Positions 43,672 to 53,346 of a stretch of DNA of 64,000 bases are shown here, piece after piece. This DNA is from Bacillota bacterium. GTDB lineage: Bacteria; Bacillota; Clostridia; Lachnospirales; Lachnospiraceae. Position numbers and translations under genes: made by a program. The notes beneath the pieces are model-generated. The model saw only the letters and a list, made by a program, of their open reading frames with translations, ran no database searches and was not told the origin of the DNA. Where the stretch lies: assembly GCA_023407575.1 (NCBI GenBank), contig JAEYLX010000068.1, positions 1 to 64,000 on the forward strand. Direction: 5' to 3'. Positions within the stretch are counted from its first letter, which is position 1. Every line of letters begins with the position of its first letter.

Positions 43672-44985
43672 ATGAAAATACATGTCGTTCAAGCTGGTGA
43701 AACTTTAGAAATGATTGCCAACCAATATAAGATTTCTTCGGAAAGGTTGATACTTGAAAATGGTATTACTAATCCACATAATTTGGTCGAAGGTCAGACG
43801 ATTGTAATTATTGATGCACTCATCACTCATACAGCCAAAGAAGAGGAACCCTTGCCACTCGTAGCAAATATGTATGGAGTTACCGTTATGCACCTATTAA
43901 GAAACAACCCCAATCTGTCTGGAAGAAATGTTTTATTACCAAATGAAACTATCGTTATTCAGTATGACACTAATGCGAAGCACAGCACAATGATATCAGG
44001 CTTCGCACATTCTTTTATAAAAAGAGATATCTTGCGAAAAACTCTCCCTTATTTAACCTTTCTGACCATATTTGATTATAAACTTACACCGGAAGGTGAA
44101 TTAGTTGATATAGATGATATTGAGCTAATAGAAATTGCAAGAGAATACGGTGTAGCCTCAATTATGACTGTTACAACACTCTCAGAATACGGTGTACATG
44201 ACGATAAGCTTGCTAATTTTATTTTAACAAATCCAGATTTACAGGATAAACTTATTGATCATGCAATATCCATCATGAGGACAAAGGGTTATGCTGGTCT
44301 TAATGTATATTATCAAGGGCTTACTTCAGCAAACTTATCGTTAGTTGAAGAACTAACAAAAAAGATTAGTGTACGTGTAAAAGCAGAAGGATTAATCTTT
44401 GGTATTACTGTATCTCCCAGAACAATTTTTGAAGGAACTGAAGCCTCCATAGAGAAAGTAGATTACTCCAGTCTAGTTCCCTATGTGGACGGTGTGCTTT
44501 TTCTTTCTTACAATTGGTCTTATTCTTATGGTCCGCCTGCTTCCTCTGCTCCAATGAATATGGTCCGTAGCATGGTTGAATATTTTATAACCGTGGTTCC
44601 CCCTGATACAACCGATTTGGGGTTTCCTGTAATCGGATATGACTGGGAACTCCCCTATATTCCTGGTTCAACGAAAGCAAGAGCTATCACCTACGATACT
44701 GCCATCGAGCTTGCAATCCTCGCCTCTGTTCCTATCTTTTATAGTGATATCTCCGCAGCGCCATACTTTTTTTATAAGAATGAAATGCAGCAACACCACC
44801 TTGTTTGGTTTAAAGATTCTAGAAGCATACAGGCTCTTACCTCATTAATTAACGAGTTTAATCTAATGGGCTTCTCTATTTGGAATATAATGAGATTTTT
44901 TAATCAACTTTGGTTTGTGATTAATAATAATTTTGAAATAATTAAAATGGAATCCGTTCCATCTCCTATCCTACCTACTAACTAA
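43672..44985 (+). CDS. LysM-GH18 YaaH/SleL-like protein, catalytic Glu absent
   Basis: 437 aa. Two N-terminal LysM domains (about 2-47 and 52-97) bind spore peptidoglycan; the rest (about 105-430) is a GH18 TIM barrel as in the spore-germination N-acetylglucosaminidase YaaH/SleL. The catalytic strand, normally like GVNIDFE, reads GLNVYYQ (209-215), so both the Asp and the proton-donor Glu are replaced (Tyr213, Gln215). It should therefore bind but not cleave glycans. No signal peptide, as for coat proteins. The ATG at 43672 follows GAGG; the TTG at 43660 includes that site. Confidence 0.8.
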   Translation: MKIHVVQAGETLEMIANQYKISSERLILENGITNPHNLVEGQTIVIIDALITHTAKEEEPLPLVANMYGVTVMHLLRNNPNLSGRNVLLPNETIVIQYDTNAKHSTMISGFAHSFIKRDILRKTLPYLTFLTIFDYKLTPEGELVDIDDIELIEIAREYGVASIMTVTTLSEYGVHDDKLANFILTNPDLQDKLIDHAISIMRTKGYAGLNVYYQGLTSANLSLVEELTKKISVRVKAEGLIFGITVSPRTIFEGTEASIEKVDYSSLVPYVDGVLFLSYNWSYSYGPPASSAPMNMVRSMVEYFITVVPPDTTDLGFPVIGYDWELPYIPGSTKARAITYDTAIELAILASVPIFYSDISAAPYFFYKNEMQQHHLVWFKDSRSIQALTSLINEFNLMGFSIWNIMRFFNQLWFVINNNFEIIKMESVPSPILPTN

Positions 44986-45004
44986 CCCCTAGCTTATATT
45001 TGCA

Positions 45005-45050
45005 AACTACCAAAGCCATGCTATTCCTACAGTTTTTGGCGGAGGTAGTT
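45005..45050. terminator. Hairpin between convergent genes
   Basis: AACTACC (45005-45011) with GGTAGTT (45044-45050) plus inner AGCC/GGC pairing. Possibly a shared terminator for the LysM and S8 protease genes; the T-run is weak. Confidence 0.4.
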
Positions 45051-45053
45051 ATA

Positions 45054-46760
45054 TTACAATTTTTCATTTCTTAAGGAATTAAATGCTTCAAAAATATCTA
45101 GTATACCATAACCCCATTCTTTGTTAGGATAGCTCATATCCTTCTTTCTTCTCGCTCCACGGATTAGCAGATTCCTGATTTCTACTGTACTAATCTGTTG
45201 ATAATTCCCTTTTACTACACCCCACTCCAAAAACAAAGCTCCTATGCCGCCTGTATGCGCAGCTGCTATACTTGTACCTGTGACCGTGGTATATCCTCCT
45301 CCACTTACTGGTGCTACAATATTAACCCCTGGTGCTGCTAGTGTAGGTGCTATACCATTTGTGCGTGTATACCCCCTGCTGGCATAAAGGTACAAGCTAT
45401 CATTAGTATGATTATATGCTGTTGTTACAATGGGATTCGTTACATTTCCGGGGGAAGTTAGCGTGTAATAGGGATCTGCCTTTATAAAGTATGTGCCTTC
45501 CTGCAAGAATTGATATATTGGGAGCCAGGCATGATAATTCAACGTCAAATTCCCTCCTGAGTAAACCCGGATACGCCAAATTCCTTCTGAAGGGTTTTGA
45601 AAACGAAGCAGAATTAATTGATCTCCTGATTGGGCTTCGGTTATTTCGTAATCTACATTTATTACTGTTCTTTCAAAGATAAAACGAACCTCTCTCGTTT
45701 CCTTTAATCTTGCTGGTATCCTAGGAACATATTCACCGGAAGGAGAAATTAAATCAATTGAAAAAGTCGTCGGAGTATTCCCCCACAACTCTATTGTAAA
45801 TCCACTGCTATTTGGAGCTACATTAAGCTCGATTGTATCCATATTCTCTGGCGATTTAACCGTTCCCGAGTAGTGAAGGTTTCGATTCCCTTCATTTCCA
45901 CCAGCAATGGTTATTGAAGTACTACTCATATTTGCTAATGATGTAAGATAGCTGCTTAATGCACCCTTTTCATCATGTGCACCCTGGGACGTCCCAACAC
46001 CAATAATAAGCGAAAGAGGCTTTTTCGCTTTTTCAGCTGTCTCAACTAAATAACGAATTCCACTCATTAGGTCATTTTTTTGAAAACACTCTACTCCTTC
46101 TGGAATTTTCCAGAAGTTTTTAATAAACTTCTTTGCTTGCTTCATCTTAACAATAATGAGTTCCGCATCAGGGGCAACACCAATAAAATCATTTGCAGCA
46201 CTTTCATTACCTGCTGCCACTCCTGCTAGAAATGTGCCATGTCCATTCGTATCCATGCTTGGCACTACAGTTAGCGGCTGCTCAGATTTAAGAGCCTCAT
46301 TGATTTGTTCCCGTGTATATTCCGTACCAAAGTAAAATCCCTGTGGCGATCCATCTGCACTTTCAATGGTTTGATCCCAAATGGTATGAATTTTAGTTGT
46401 ATTGTTCCCATATTTAAAAGCCTCGTGCAAATAATCAATACCGGTATCAACGATTCCAATCAGGACCCCTTGACCACGCAGTGACAATCTTGGAATGCTA
46501 CGTATTTTTGTAACGCCGGAAGCCTCCATACTGCTTGTACTTAAGACTCCATAAACATTAGGAAATGCGCTATACCCAAAGTCATGTATAAAGTCTTCCC
46601 GCACCTGAGACAGTGGAACATATACATTAAACGTTTCTTCTACAATTTTATCATAACAGGCATCAAACTTCTCCCTAATACTATCCAGATTAGTACCATA
46701 ATAAATCATAAAGTCTGCATAATCTTCACTAAGAATACGTTTTCTGCATTCATTATCCAC
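45054..46760 (-). CDS. CspB-like subtilisin family (S8) protease
   Basis: 568 aa. Catalytic triad complete: D105 (GIVDTGID), H174 (NGHGT) and S497 (GTSIAAAHTGG). The large insertion between His and Ser contains a jelly-roll-like domain typical of the clostridial Csp proteases, which process the cortex lytic enzyme SleC during germination. The first 80 residues may be a prodomain. No signal peptide, as for Csp proteins. GTG start with a loosely placed GGAG. The protein is predicted active, unlike some Csp pseudoproteases. Confidence 0.85.
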   Translation of the reverse strand: MDNECRKRILSEDYADFMIYYGTNLDSIREKFDACYDKIVEETFNVYVPLSQVREDFIHDFGYSAFPNVYGVLSTSSMEASGVTKIRSIPRLSLRGQGVLIGIVDTGIDYLHEAFKYGNNTTKIHTIWDQTIESADGSPQGFYFGTEYTREQINEALKSEQPLTVVPSMDTNGHGTFLAGVAAGNESAANDFIGVAPDAELIIVKMKQAKKFIKNFWKIPEGVECFQKNDLMSGIRYLVETAEKAKKPLSLIIGVGTSQGAHDEKGALSSYLTSLANMSSTSITIAGGNEGNRNLHYSGTVKSPENMDTIELNVAPNSSGFTIELWGNTPTTFSIDLISPSGEYVPRIPARLKETREVRFIFERTVINVDYEITEAQSGDQLILLRFQNPSEGIWRIRVYSGGNLTLNYHAWLPIYQFLQEGTYFIKADPYYTLTSPGNVTNPIVTTAYNHTNDSLYLYASRGYTRTNGIAPTLAAPGVNIVAPVSGGGYTTVTGTSIAAAHTGGIGALFLEWGVVKGNYQQISTVEIRNLLIRGARRKKDMSYPNKEWGYGILDIFEAFNSLRNEKL

Positions 46761-46904
46761 GTCTTAATTCACTCCGCATCTATATTAATGGCTACGTTTT
46801 ACATCATATTAGCTCTTTTATTAATATATTCTGAATTGCTCTCTTCTGGAGCCTGACTTATTGTTATTTTCATTAATTGTCTTATCTATTCGCTTACAAA
46901 CTTA

Positions 46905-48272
46905 TTACCAGGAATAGCTCTTATCTGCTATAGGATAGGTTTTCATAAATTTAGTTGTAGTAAACTCTGCATCCCTTTTATGATTAATAAAATCCTTTGT
47001 ATTTTTCAAAAAATAATCATATCGCAGAACTGGCTTCCCACTGGAAGAGATTGGGTCATCCCAGGTCAAATCTAAGTTATACCACCTTCCATCCACCTTA
47101 ACTATGTTCCAAGCATGTAGTTCGTTATTTCCTAACCCAATAATTACTCTGGTTTCTAATCCTGCATCCAACAGCAATCGATAAGCTACCAGGGCATAGC
47201 CTTCACAAACCGAAGTTTTATGAACTAGAATATCATAGGCAGAAGATTTTTGATAACTTGTATCATAACTCGCAAGATTAATTACATAATCATGAATTGC
47301 TTTCACCTTCTGAAACTCAGTTGTGTTTTCCTTAATAAGTTTCTTTAATATTTCATAAATCTTATTATCTACTACCCGTTCCTGTGCTAGCGTTGTTTCG
47401 TATTTTACTTCAATAGTTAGTGTGGCTGGATCAGAATCTTCTTGTATCGAGGTCATTGTCCCATCCGCGTTTACCCTGTTTTTATGAGTGGAATACCAGC
47501 TTTGTTTTATTTGATCAATGACTAGAGATAGATAATCCGCATCCTTTGAGGTATCCTTATTATCGAGCTTCTTAACATGATCAATAACCGAACTACCCGT
47601 CCCCAGTGCATTCATTACACCTCGATTGGTATTTAGGACAAAGGAGGTATTTCTCATAATAAAATTTATTCTGATTGCATCCAATAGCTGATCCTTTGTT
47701 TTAAAGGTCTTATTATTTATATAATTAAGTACCTCTTTTGTTATTGGGATATCATAGGAGGAATACCCGTTAATACTATAAGCGACAAGTGCTTTATAAC
47801 CCATATCACTATAATAATTATCCATGTTCTTATAATAATTATAGTTAACAATGTATTGTAGTGTAGAAATATGAATCACATAGGTACCTGCCTTACTATC
47901 ATAATAGCAAGGATAGGTCGCTGATTTTTTGGCTGCTTTCGCTGTGGCACCTGAATAATAGTTAAACTCCTTCTTATCCAGCGTAAAAACCAGTGATTTT
48001 TTATTATAAGGATTTTTAATTGTTAATTTCTTTGTGTTTTTATCATATCCAAAGGATAATCCTAATTCTTTGCTTAATTGATATGCCTTTACCATTAAAT
48101 TCTTAGAAGGCGATAATACAATCATATTTTTATATAATTTATATTCATTCTCTTTATTTCCAATTATAACGCCATAGCTGCTCGTCGCAGCAGATATATG
48201 TAAAGGTGTCACTATATTCATACATAAAGCAATTATAATAATGCTTAATAGCAATTTGTTTTTTCTCTTCAT
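46905..48272 (-). CDS. Secreted transglutaminase-like protein
   Basis: 455 aa. Signal peptide (about 1-28), an N-terminal copper-amine-oxidase-N-like stalk region (about 45-130) and a C-terminal transglutaminase core (about 300-410) with the triad C356 (SVCEGYA), H386 (LHAWNIV) and Asp near 401 (LDLTWDDP). Such proteins are bacterial papain-like peptidases or cross-linkers acting on the surface; the substrate is unknown. GGAG is 9 nt before the ATG. Its 5' leader has a GC-containing hairpin at about 48295-48325. Confidence 0.85.
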   Translation of the reverse strand: MKRKNKLLLSIIIIALCMNIVTPLHISAATSSYGVIIGNKENEYKLYKNMIVLSPSKNLMVKAYQLSKELGLSFGYDKNTKKLTIKNPYNKKSLVFTLDKKEFNYYSGATAKAAKKSATYPCYYDSKAGTYVIHISTLQYIVNYNYYKNMDNYYSDMGYKALVAYSINGYSSYDIPITKEVLNYINNKTFKTKDQLLDAIRINFIMRNTSFVLNTNRGVMNALGTGSSVIDHVKKLDNKDTSKDADYLSLVIDQIKQSWYSTHKNRVNADGTMTSIQEDSDPATLTIEVKYETTLAQERVVDNKIYEILKKLIKENTTEFQKVKAIHDYVINLASYDTSYQKSSAYDILVHKTSVCEGYALVAYRLLLDAGLETRVIIGLGNNELHAWNIVKVDGRWYNLDLTWDDPISSSGKPVLRYDYFLKNTKDFINHKRDAEFTTTKFMKTYPIADKSYSW

Positions 48273-48514
48273 AATTTATTTCTCCTTTCGTAGAGCTAAC
48301 AGGACCTGATGTCCCTGTATGGCAAAATCCAAACAAGGAGGCAATGTTAGGTTTTCGAGCTTGGTTCTGAATAGTTATAATTATTTATACTTAGAATATA
48401 CGGTATTTACTCTCTTCTGTCTATGGTCAATAATACTACTTTTAATTGCCATTTCACGAAAGCTATATTATAATTTATAAAAACAATTGTATTACTTACC
48501 GAAAGGATATCACT

Positions 48515-48922
48515 ATGTCAAATAAAAAGAAGAGCACCAATACTAAAGTTAAAAAATCTTATATAAGTTTACTCTACATGACACCAATGAACATTAGTAC
48601 CAGCGATCTTGCCACCTTCTTTCAGGACAAGCCCGGAATTACCGTTCAGCATTGGGAAGAAATGAAAGTTGTGGAATTAGAGTTATCCAACGAAAACTTT
48701 ATAGATTTTGAAGTCTTGGAAACATCCTTTCAGGACCCCAAGGACGCTTCCTTTGTTAAGAACAGAAAGATTGAATCGATTTATGCAATTGATTTAGCCG
48801 AGTCAGATTTAGAAAGCTTCCTCCCTAATTTATTAGCTTTGACGGAACAATGCTCTGGCTTTGTATGTGCGGATACGCCTGATTTTACTCCAGTATATGC
48901 TGGTTCCTCCAAAAAAGACTAG
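48515..48922 (+). CDS. Hypothetical protein
   Basis: 135 aa. Not recognised. Basic N-terminus (SNKKKSTNTKVKK), then an alpha/beta domain with YISLLYMTPMNISTSDLATF and an acidic middle (DLAESDLESFLPNL). No signal peptide or membrane segment. The frame reaches 48446, but the GAAAGGA site supports the ATG at 48515. It lies 50 nt upstream of azlC and might belong to the same transcript. Confidence 0.55.
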   Translation: MSNKKKSTNTKVKKSYISLLYMTPMNISTSDLATFFQDKPGITVQHWEEMKVVELELSNENFIDFEVLETSFQDPKDASFVKNRKIESIYAIDLAESDLESFLPNLLALTEQCSGFVCADTPDFTPVYAGSSKKD

Positions 48923-48971
48923 AATATAACAATTACAAATTAATTAGAATTAGGGTTAGGAGTAGTATTGT

Positions 48972-49691
48972 ATGGATAAACAATTACGAATAAAACACGA
49001 TAAAAAAGCAGCCCTTAAGGCTGCTTTCCCTTTAACGATACCAGTTTTTACGGGATATATCGTCCTAGGCGCTGCCTTTGGTATCCTAATGGATAGCAAA
49101 GGTTTCTCGCTTCTTTGGATTATGGTATCAAGTATTTTAGTTTATGCGGGATCTATGCAGTTTCTTACCATAGAACTACTGGCACTAAGCTTTAATCCCT
49201 TAGGAGCTCTACTCATGACTTTAGCTGTAAATGCAAGACACATCTTCTATGGCGTTTCTGTTCTACATCAATATCGAGGCATGGGTAGGTTAAAACCTTA
49301 TTTAATATTCTCCTTAACCGATGAAACATTTTCTATCATCTGTTCCGCTAAAGCTCCCGAAGGTGTAGACCGTAAATGGTTTTACTTTTTCATATCCTCC
49401 CTCGACCATCTTTATTGGGTAACTGGTTCTTTTATCGGAGGAATTCTAGGAAGCTTGCTTACCATTGATACAAAAGGCATTGATTTTGTTCTTACTGCAC
49501 TTTTTGTAGTTATTTTGGTCAATCAATGGATGGAGGTAAAAAATCATCTTCCCGCTATTATTGGAATTGTAGGTGCAATTGTGTGCCGACTACTTATTGG
49601 TCCTGATAATTTTATTATACCTACTATGTTTGTTATTCTCATTTTTGTTACCGTATTTAAAAAACCCTTGGAAAGGAGCAAGACATTATGA
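48972..49691 (+). CDS. azlC: AzlC-type branched-chain amino acid exporter subunit
   Basis: 239 aa. A membrane protein with about six to seven helices; the family landmarks FTGYIVLGAAFGILM, YAGSMQFLTIELL and NARHIFYG are present. AzlC with the small AzlD forms an exporter for leucine-like or azaleucine substrates. azlD overlaps its last 4 nt (ATGA). AGGAG is loosely placed upstream. No Lrp-type regulator is adjacent. Confidence 0.88.
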   Translation: MDKQLRIKHDKKAALKAAFPLTIPVFTGYIVLGAAFGILMDSKGFSLLWIMVSSILVYAGSMQFLTIELLALSFNPLGALLMTLAVNARHIFYGVSVLHQYRGMGRLKPYLIFSLTDETFSIICSAKAPEGVDRKWFYFFISSLDHLYWVTGSFIGGILGSLLTIDTKGIDFVLTALFVVILVNQWMEVKNHLPAIIGIVGAIVCRLLIGPDNFIIPTMFVILIFVTVFKKPLERSKTL

Positions 49692-50023
49692 ATTATACCA
49701 CTCCACAGTTGGTTATATTTTTTACGGTTGTAATCTTGGGTACCGTCTTTACCAGAACAATACCTTTTATCTTGTTTCCAGAAAATAAAGAAATTCCGAA
49801 GTTTATGAAATATCTTGCTGATATTCTCCCCTATACCATTATAGGAATGCTTGTAGTCTACTGCTTAAAAAACATTTCATTTGTAGTGAAACCCTATGCA
49901 CTTCCTGAAGTCATCAGTATTATTGTAATTGTTTTATTACATATATGGAAAAAGAACACCCTCCTAAGCATTGGAGTCGGTGCTCTTCTCTATATGTTGT
50001 TAGTTCAATCTATATTTATTTAA
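49688..50023 (+). CDS. azlD: AzlD-type branched-chain amino acid exporter subunit
   Basis: 111 aa. A small four-helix membrane protein: TRTIPFILFPENKEIP is the conserved loop after helix 1. It is the usual partner of AzlC and is translationally coupled to it. Its stop codon directly abuts the stop of the convergent HD-GYP gene, leaving no room for a terminator between them. Confidence 0.85.
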   Translation: MNYTTPQLVIFFTVVILGTVFTRTIPFILFPENKEIPKFMKYLADILPYTIIGMLVVYCLKNISFVVKPYALPEVISIIVIVLLHIWKKNTLLSIGVGALLYMLLVQSIFI

Positions 50024-51088
50024 TTAAATAACCTCTTCAATGGATAACTTCATTTCCTTCGAAAGATCAATAAACTCACTGCCTATTCGGACCACCGGTC
50101 TGGATAAGGCAAACTTATTAATCATAACCACCTCGCCATTACGTCCATCGCTTAATCTTACTATATTATGAATATAGGACTGAACAATTCGCTCCAGGAA
50201 GGTCATTAATAAGCCTGGATCGTATTTTAAAAATCCATCTCTTTCGAAATTTTCAACTACTTCAAAAGGGCAAATAGATTTACGATAACGTCGATTTGAG
50301 GTCATAGCATCATATACATCAGCAATGGCGATGATTTTAGCAAAATCATCAATTTGGTCACCTACAAATCCATTTGGATAACCACTTCCGTCACACCTTT
50401 CATGATGCATTAGTGCTGCGTACTTGATACGAATGTCAATGGGATAATCCTTCATGGCTTGATATCCCTTTATAGAGTGCATCTTTATTTTCTTAAATTC
50501 ATCGTCGGTAAGCTTTCCATCTTTTTGAATAATTTCCCTGGGTATTAACATCTTACCAATATCGTGTAATAATCCGGCCAGTGTCAGCGCTCTCGTATCC
50601 TCTGGAGAAAACTTAAGCCATCCAGCAAAAATATTGCAGATAAGGGATACGTTTAAGGAATGCACGAAGGTCATATCATCATAATTGCGTATTCCATGCA
50701 GCATTTCAAGGATATGAGCTCCATTTCGTCCTTCGTGTAAAATTCGATCGGTATCTCGAAGCATTTCATCAATATTAATTTCATTCCCATCAAGGACTTT
50801 TTGAAAACTGGACTCAACATTCTGGACAGTATCTACATAGGTTCGATTAAACTTCTTAAACTCCTCTGTACTTCTCAGCATGTCAATGTAGGATTCCTGT
50901 TTTACCTCTTGCTCCTCCGGTAAATAAATCATAAGTCCATAGATGTTGTAATATCTTAGTCTAGTTATTACCCTCTCATCCAAAACAGTCCCACTTGGTA
51001 TGATCATCTGATTATTGGAAGAATAGATATCCGTTGCTACCTTCATTCCAACCTCAGCCTGATCCGTTCTTATTCTTACTACCTCCAT
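50024..51088 (-). CDS. HD-GYP domain c-di-GMP phosphodiesterase
   Basis: 354 aa. A DUF3391-like N-terminal region (about 1-100) precedes an HD-GYP domain (about 125-310) with HD at 175-176 (LLHDIGKM) and HHERCDGSGYP at 228-238, so metal and GYP residues are all present. It should hydrolyse c-di-GMP to GMP. There is no membrane segment or receiver domain. GAGGGG lies about 8 nt before the ATG. Together with the degenerate GGDEF protein at 9.7 kb it shows a c-di-GMP network in this organism. Confidence 0.88.
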   Translation of the reverse strand: MEVVRIRTDQAEVGMKVATDIYSSNNQMIIPSGTVLDERVITRLRYYNIYGLMIYLPEEQEVKQESYIDMLRSTEEFKKFNRTYVDTVQNVESSFQKVLDGNEINIDEMLRDTDRILHEGRNGAHILEMLHGIRNYDDMTFVHSLNVSLICNIFAGWLKFSPEDTRALTLAGLLHDIGKMLIPREIIQKDGKLTDDEFKKIKMHSIKGYQAMKDYPIDIRIKYAALMHHERCDGSGYPNGFVGDQIDDFAKIIAIADVYDAMTSNRRYRKSICPFEVVENFERDGFLKYDPGLLMTFLERIVQSYIHNIVRLSDGRNGEVVMINKFALSRPVVRIGSEFIDLSKEMKLSIEEVI

Positions 51089-51203
51089 GAAAACTTACCC
51101 CTCTCCCACGAAACCATGGCATTCTCATTTGCAATAAACACTCAAGTTAAAATAACTCCGTACAAGCTGTACCCATCTAACCTCTATCTTGTTCCTTGCA
51201 CCC

Positions 51204-51956
51204 CTACGAAAGAATAAGTTCAACAGGACAATGGTCACTCCCCATAACATTCATATGAATGACACTATCTTCAATTCTATCCTTTAATCGCTCCGAGGTA
51301 AGAAAATAGTCAATTCTCCATCCCACATTCTTTTCCCTTGCATGGAACATATAAGACCACCAGGTATAAGCATCTATCTTATCTGGATATTTATATCGGA
51401 AAGAATCAACAAAACCATTAGCTAACAGTGTCGTCATCTTTTCTCTTTCCTGAGGAGAAAATCCGGCATTCTTTGTGTTTGATTTTGGATTTTTTAAATC
51501 TATTTCCTGATGAGCTACATTTAAATCTCCGCAAATGATTACAGACTTCTTTTGATCCAGCCCCATAACATAAGCTCTAAAATCATCTTCCCATTCCATA
51601 CGGTAATCAATTCTTGCAAGTTCCTGCTTTGAATTCGGAGTATATACAGTAACTACATAAAAATCCTCATATTCTATGGTGATTACTCTGCCTTCATCAT
51701 TGTGTTTTGGCATACACAGATCAAAGCATACACTTATTGGTTCCTTCTTACAAAAAACTGCCGTTCCTGAATATCCCTTTTTCACAGCAGAATTAAAATA
51801 TTGATAATATCCTTCAAATGAAATTTCTACCTGTTCTGGTTGAAGCTTTGTCTCCTGCAAGCAGAAAATATCAGCATCCATTTCTAGAAAGAACTCTTTA
51901 AATCCTTTATTTAAACATGCCCGTAACCCATTTACATTCCAAGAAATCATTCTCAT
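51204..51956 (-). CDS. exoA: Exodeoxyribonuclease III
   Basis: 250 aa. It is an AP endonuclease/exonuclease III family enzyme for base excision repair. Landmarks: ISWNVNGLRACLNKGF (4-19), CLQETKLQ with catalytic Glu, VTVYTPNS, GDLNVAH (catalytic Asp-Asn), RIDYFLTS and GSDHCPVEL with catalytic Asp-His. Full length. It is followed closely upstream by a HAD phosphatase gene and may share its transcript. Confidence 0.92.
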   Translation of the reverse strand: MRMISWNVNGLRACLNKGFKEFFLEMDADIFCLQETKLQPEQVEISFEGYYQYFNSAVKKGYSGTAVFCKKEPISVCFDLCMPKHNDEGRVITIEYEDFYVVTVYTPNSKQELARIDYRMEWEDDFRAYVMGLDQKKSVIICGDLNVAHQEIDLKNPKSNTKNAGFSPQEREKMTTLLANGFVDSFRYKYPDKIDAYTWWSYMFHAREKNVGWRIDYFLTSERLKDRIEDSVIHMNVMGSDHCPVELILS

Positions 51957-52017
51957 ATTAGCTCATTCCTCTCTTATCGTATTGGTCCATTTTATTCTTT
52001 ATAAGCTATTACCTTCT

Positions 52018-52665
52018 CTAGTTACTGATAATTATATTATATAAATCAGACGCATCCTTTGCGATATAGTTTGCTCCTGCTGCTTCTAGCTCACCTCTTG
52101 ACCCATAACCATATAAAACCCCAATGGATGGCAAGTTATTTGCCCTGGCTCCTTCAATGTCATGAAGCCGATCTCCAATCATAACTACTTCTTCTGTATT
52201 AATAATATTATTCTTTGTTAGTGCATACTGAATAACCGACTCTTTTGAAGTGCGGGAATTATCTAAAGTAGCTCCGCAAATATCATGAAAGCACTCATCC
52301 AGACCAAGATGCTTAAGAATCCTTATGGCATATACTTCTGGCTTTGAAGTTGCAGTAATTAAGATTTTTCCAGCTTCCTTCAACTTAATAAGGAGTTCTC
52401 TGATTCCATCATATAACTCACACTCATAAAGTCCCGTTTCCGCAAAATATTCCCGGTAAGCAACTACGATATCTTCCGTCTCCTCATCGTTGAAACCAAA
52501 AGAATCTTTCATAACATCTCGTAAGGGTGGTCCAATAAATCTACTTAAGCCGTCATCCTCTTCTAGTAAGATATCCTGTTCTTGCAGTGCGTGCCTGATT
52601 GCTTTTGTTATCCCTTGTTTGGGATCAATAATCGTTCCATCTAGATCTAACAAAATATATTTCAT
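52018..52665 (-). CDS. HAD family hydrolase, phosphoglycolate phosphatase-like
   Basis: 215 aa. HAD motif I LLDLDGTIID (5-14), a helical cap, motif II ITATSKP near 98-104, and motif III/IV VMIGDRLHDIEGAR near 159-172. The substrate may be phosphoglycolate, pyrophosphate or a nucleotide; this cannot be decided by eye. It is 61 nt upstream of exoA. Confidence 0.85.
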   Translation of the reverse strand: MKYILLDLDGTIIDPKQGITKAIRHALQEQDILLEEDDGLSRFIGPPLRDVMKDSFGFNDEETEDIVVAYREYFAETGLYECELYDGIRELLIKLKEAGKILITATSKPEVYAIRILKHLGLDECFHDICGATLDNSRTSKESVIQYALTKNNIINTEEVVMIGDRLHDIEGARANNLPSIGVLYGYGSRGELEAAGANYIAKDASDLYNIIISN

Positions 52666-52801
52666 ACGTAGGTTCTCACCAAATTCTTTCTTATTATTAT
52701 CGTTTCTAATCTAACTATTCTTGTGCAATCCATATTTACTTTTCTTTTGTAAACACTCTGCTACTTCGTAAGTTCTTGTCCAAACTTTGCTCAAATTATC
52801 C

Positions 52802-52981
52802 TTATGGCTTCCTTACTTGTTTCAGGTTTTTTTCAACCTGCTTTCTAGGAATCATAACCTGATGTCCGCATCCAAGGCATTTCAAGCGAAAATCCATACC
52901 AACTCTTAGAATTTCCCATTCGCTGCTGCCACATGGGTGCTGTTTTTTTAATTTTATAATTTCACCAATATTTAAATCCAT
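52802..52981 (-). CDS. DUF951 family small protein
   Basis: 59 aa, easily missed because of its size. Begins MDLNIGEIIKLKKQHPCGSS and has four cysteines or near-cysteine positions typical of the family: HPCGSSEWE and LKCLGCGHQV, so a zinc-knuckle-like fold is likely; then MIPRKQVEKNLKQV. DUF951 proteins are conserved in Firmicutes beside ychF or the small-ribosomal region, with unknown function. The ATG is preceded by AGAAAAGGTATGGT, the leader pattern shared with three other genes here. Confidence 0.85.
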   Translation of the reverse strand: MDLNIGEIIKLKKQHPCGSSEWEILRVGMDFRLKCLGCGHQVMIPRKQVEKNLKQVRKP

Positions 52982-53346
52982 ATAGATACCATACCTTTTC
53001 TCTTACCTACAAGCTTTGTTGCAGTAGGTACAATATTTGCAATGAGAGCTGAATTAAACTAACGTAACTAGTTTGCTGAAGATACATTTTATGCTTTAAA
53101 ACGGTTCCTATTTATGTATCTCTTTTGGAATATTTATCTTACAAGTATACCATAGTTTGATTTACTTGAAAAGTCAAAGTCTTTTTATAAAATACACTTG
53201 CATTTTGAAACAATGTGTTGTAGTATGAATATACTTATTACATAGTATTAAATACTACATTATAAAGTTTTAATTCTACGTAGTGTATAAATTATTCCAA
53301 TTTGATTCAAACTACTTTTATTATCTATTTGAAAGGAGACGATGAT
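52982..53346. promoter_or_regulatory. Upstream region of the hemolysin III gene
   Basis: A promoter TTGCAT (53198-53203), 17 nt, TAGTAT (53221-53226) is followed by a perfect 7-1-7 palindrome TAGTATT-A-AATACTA (53243-53257) in the early leader, a possible operator. No small open frame is convincing. Confidence 0.5.

Noticed and set aside
45054..46760. Csp pseudoprotease
   Set aside because: All three catalytic residues are present, so it is called active.
48273..48420. Cyclic-di-GMP riboswitch before the transglutaminase gene
   Set aside because: There is a hairpin and purine-rich sequence, but none of the conserved GEMM-I or GEMM-II motifs can be placed.
53243..53257. Per/Fur box upstream of the hemolysin III gene
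   Set aside because: It has the 7-1-7 layout, but TAGTATT does not match the TTATAAT-type arms.
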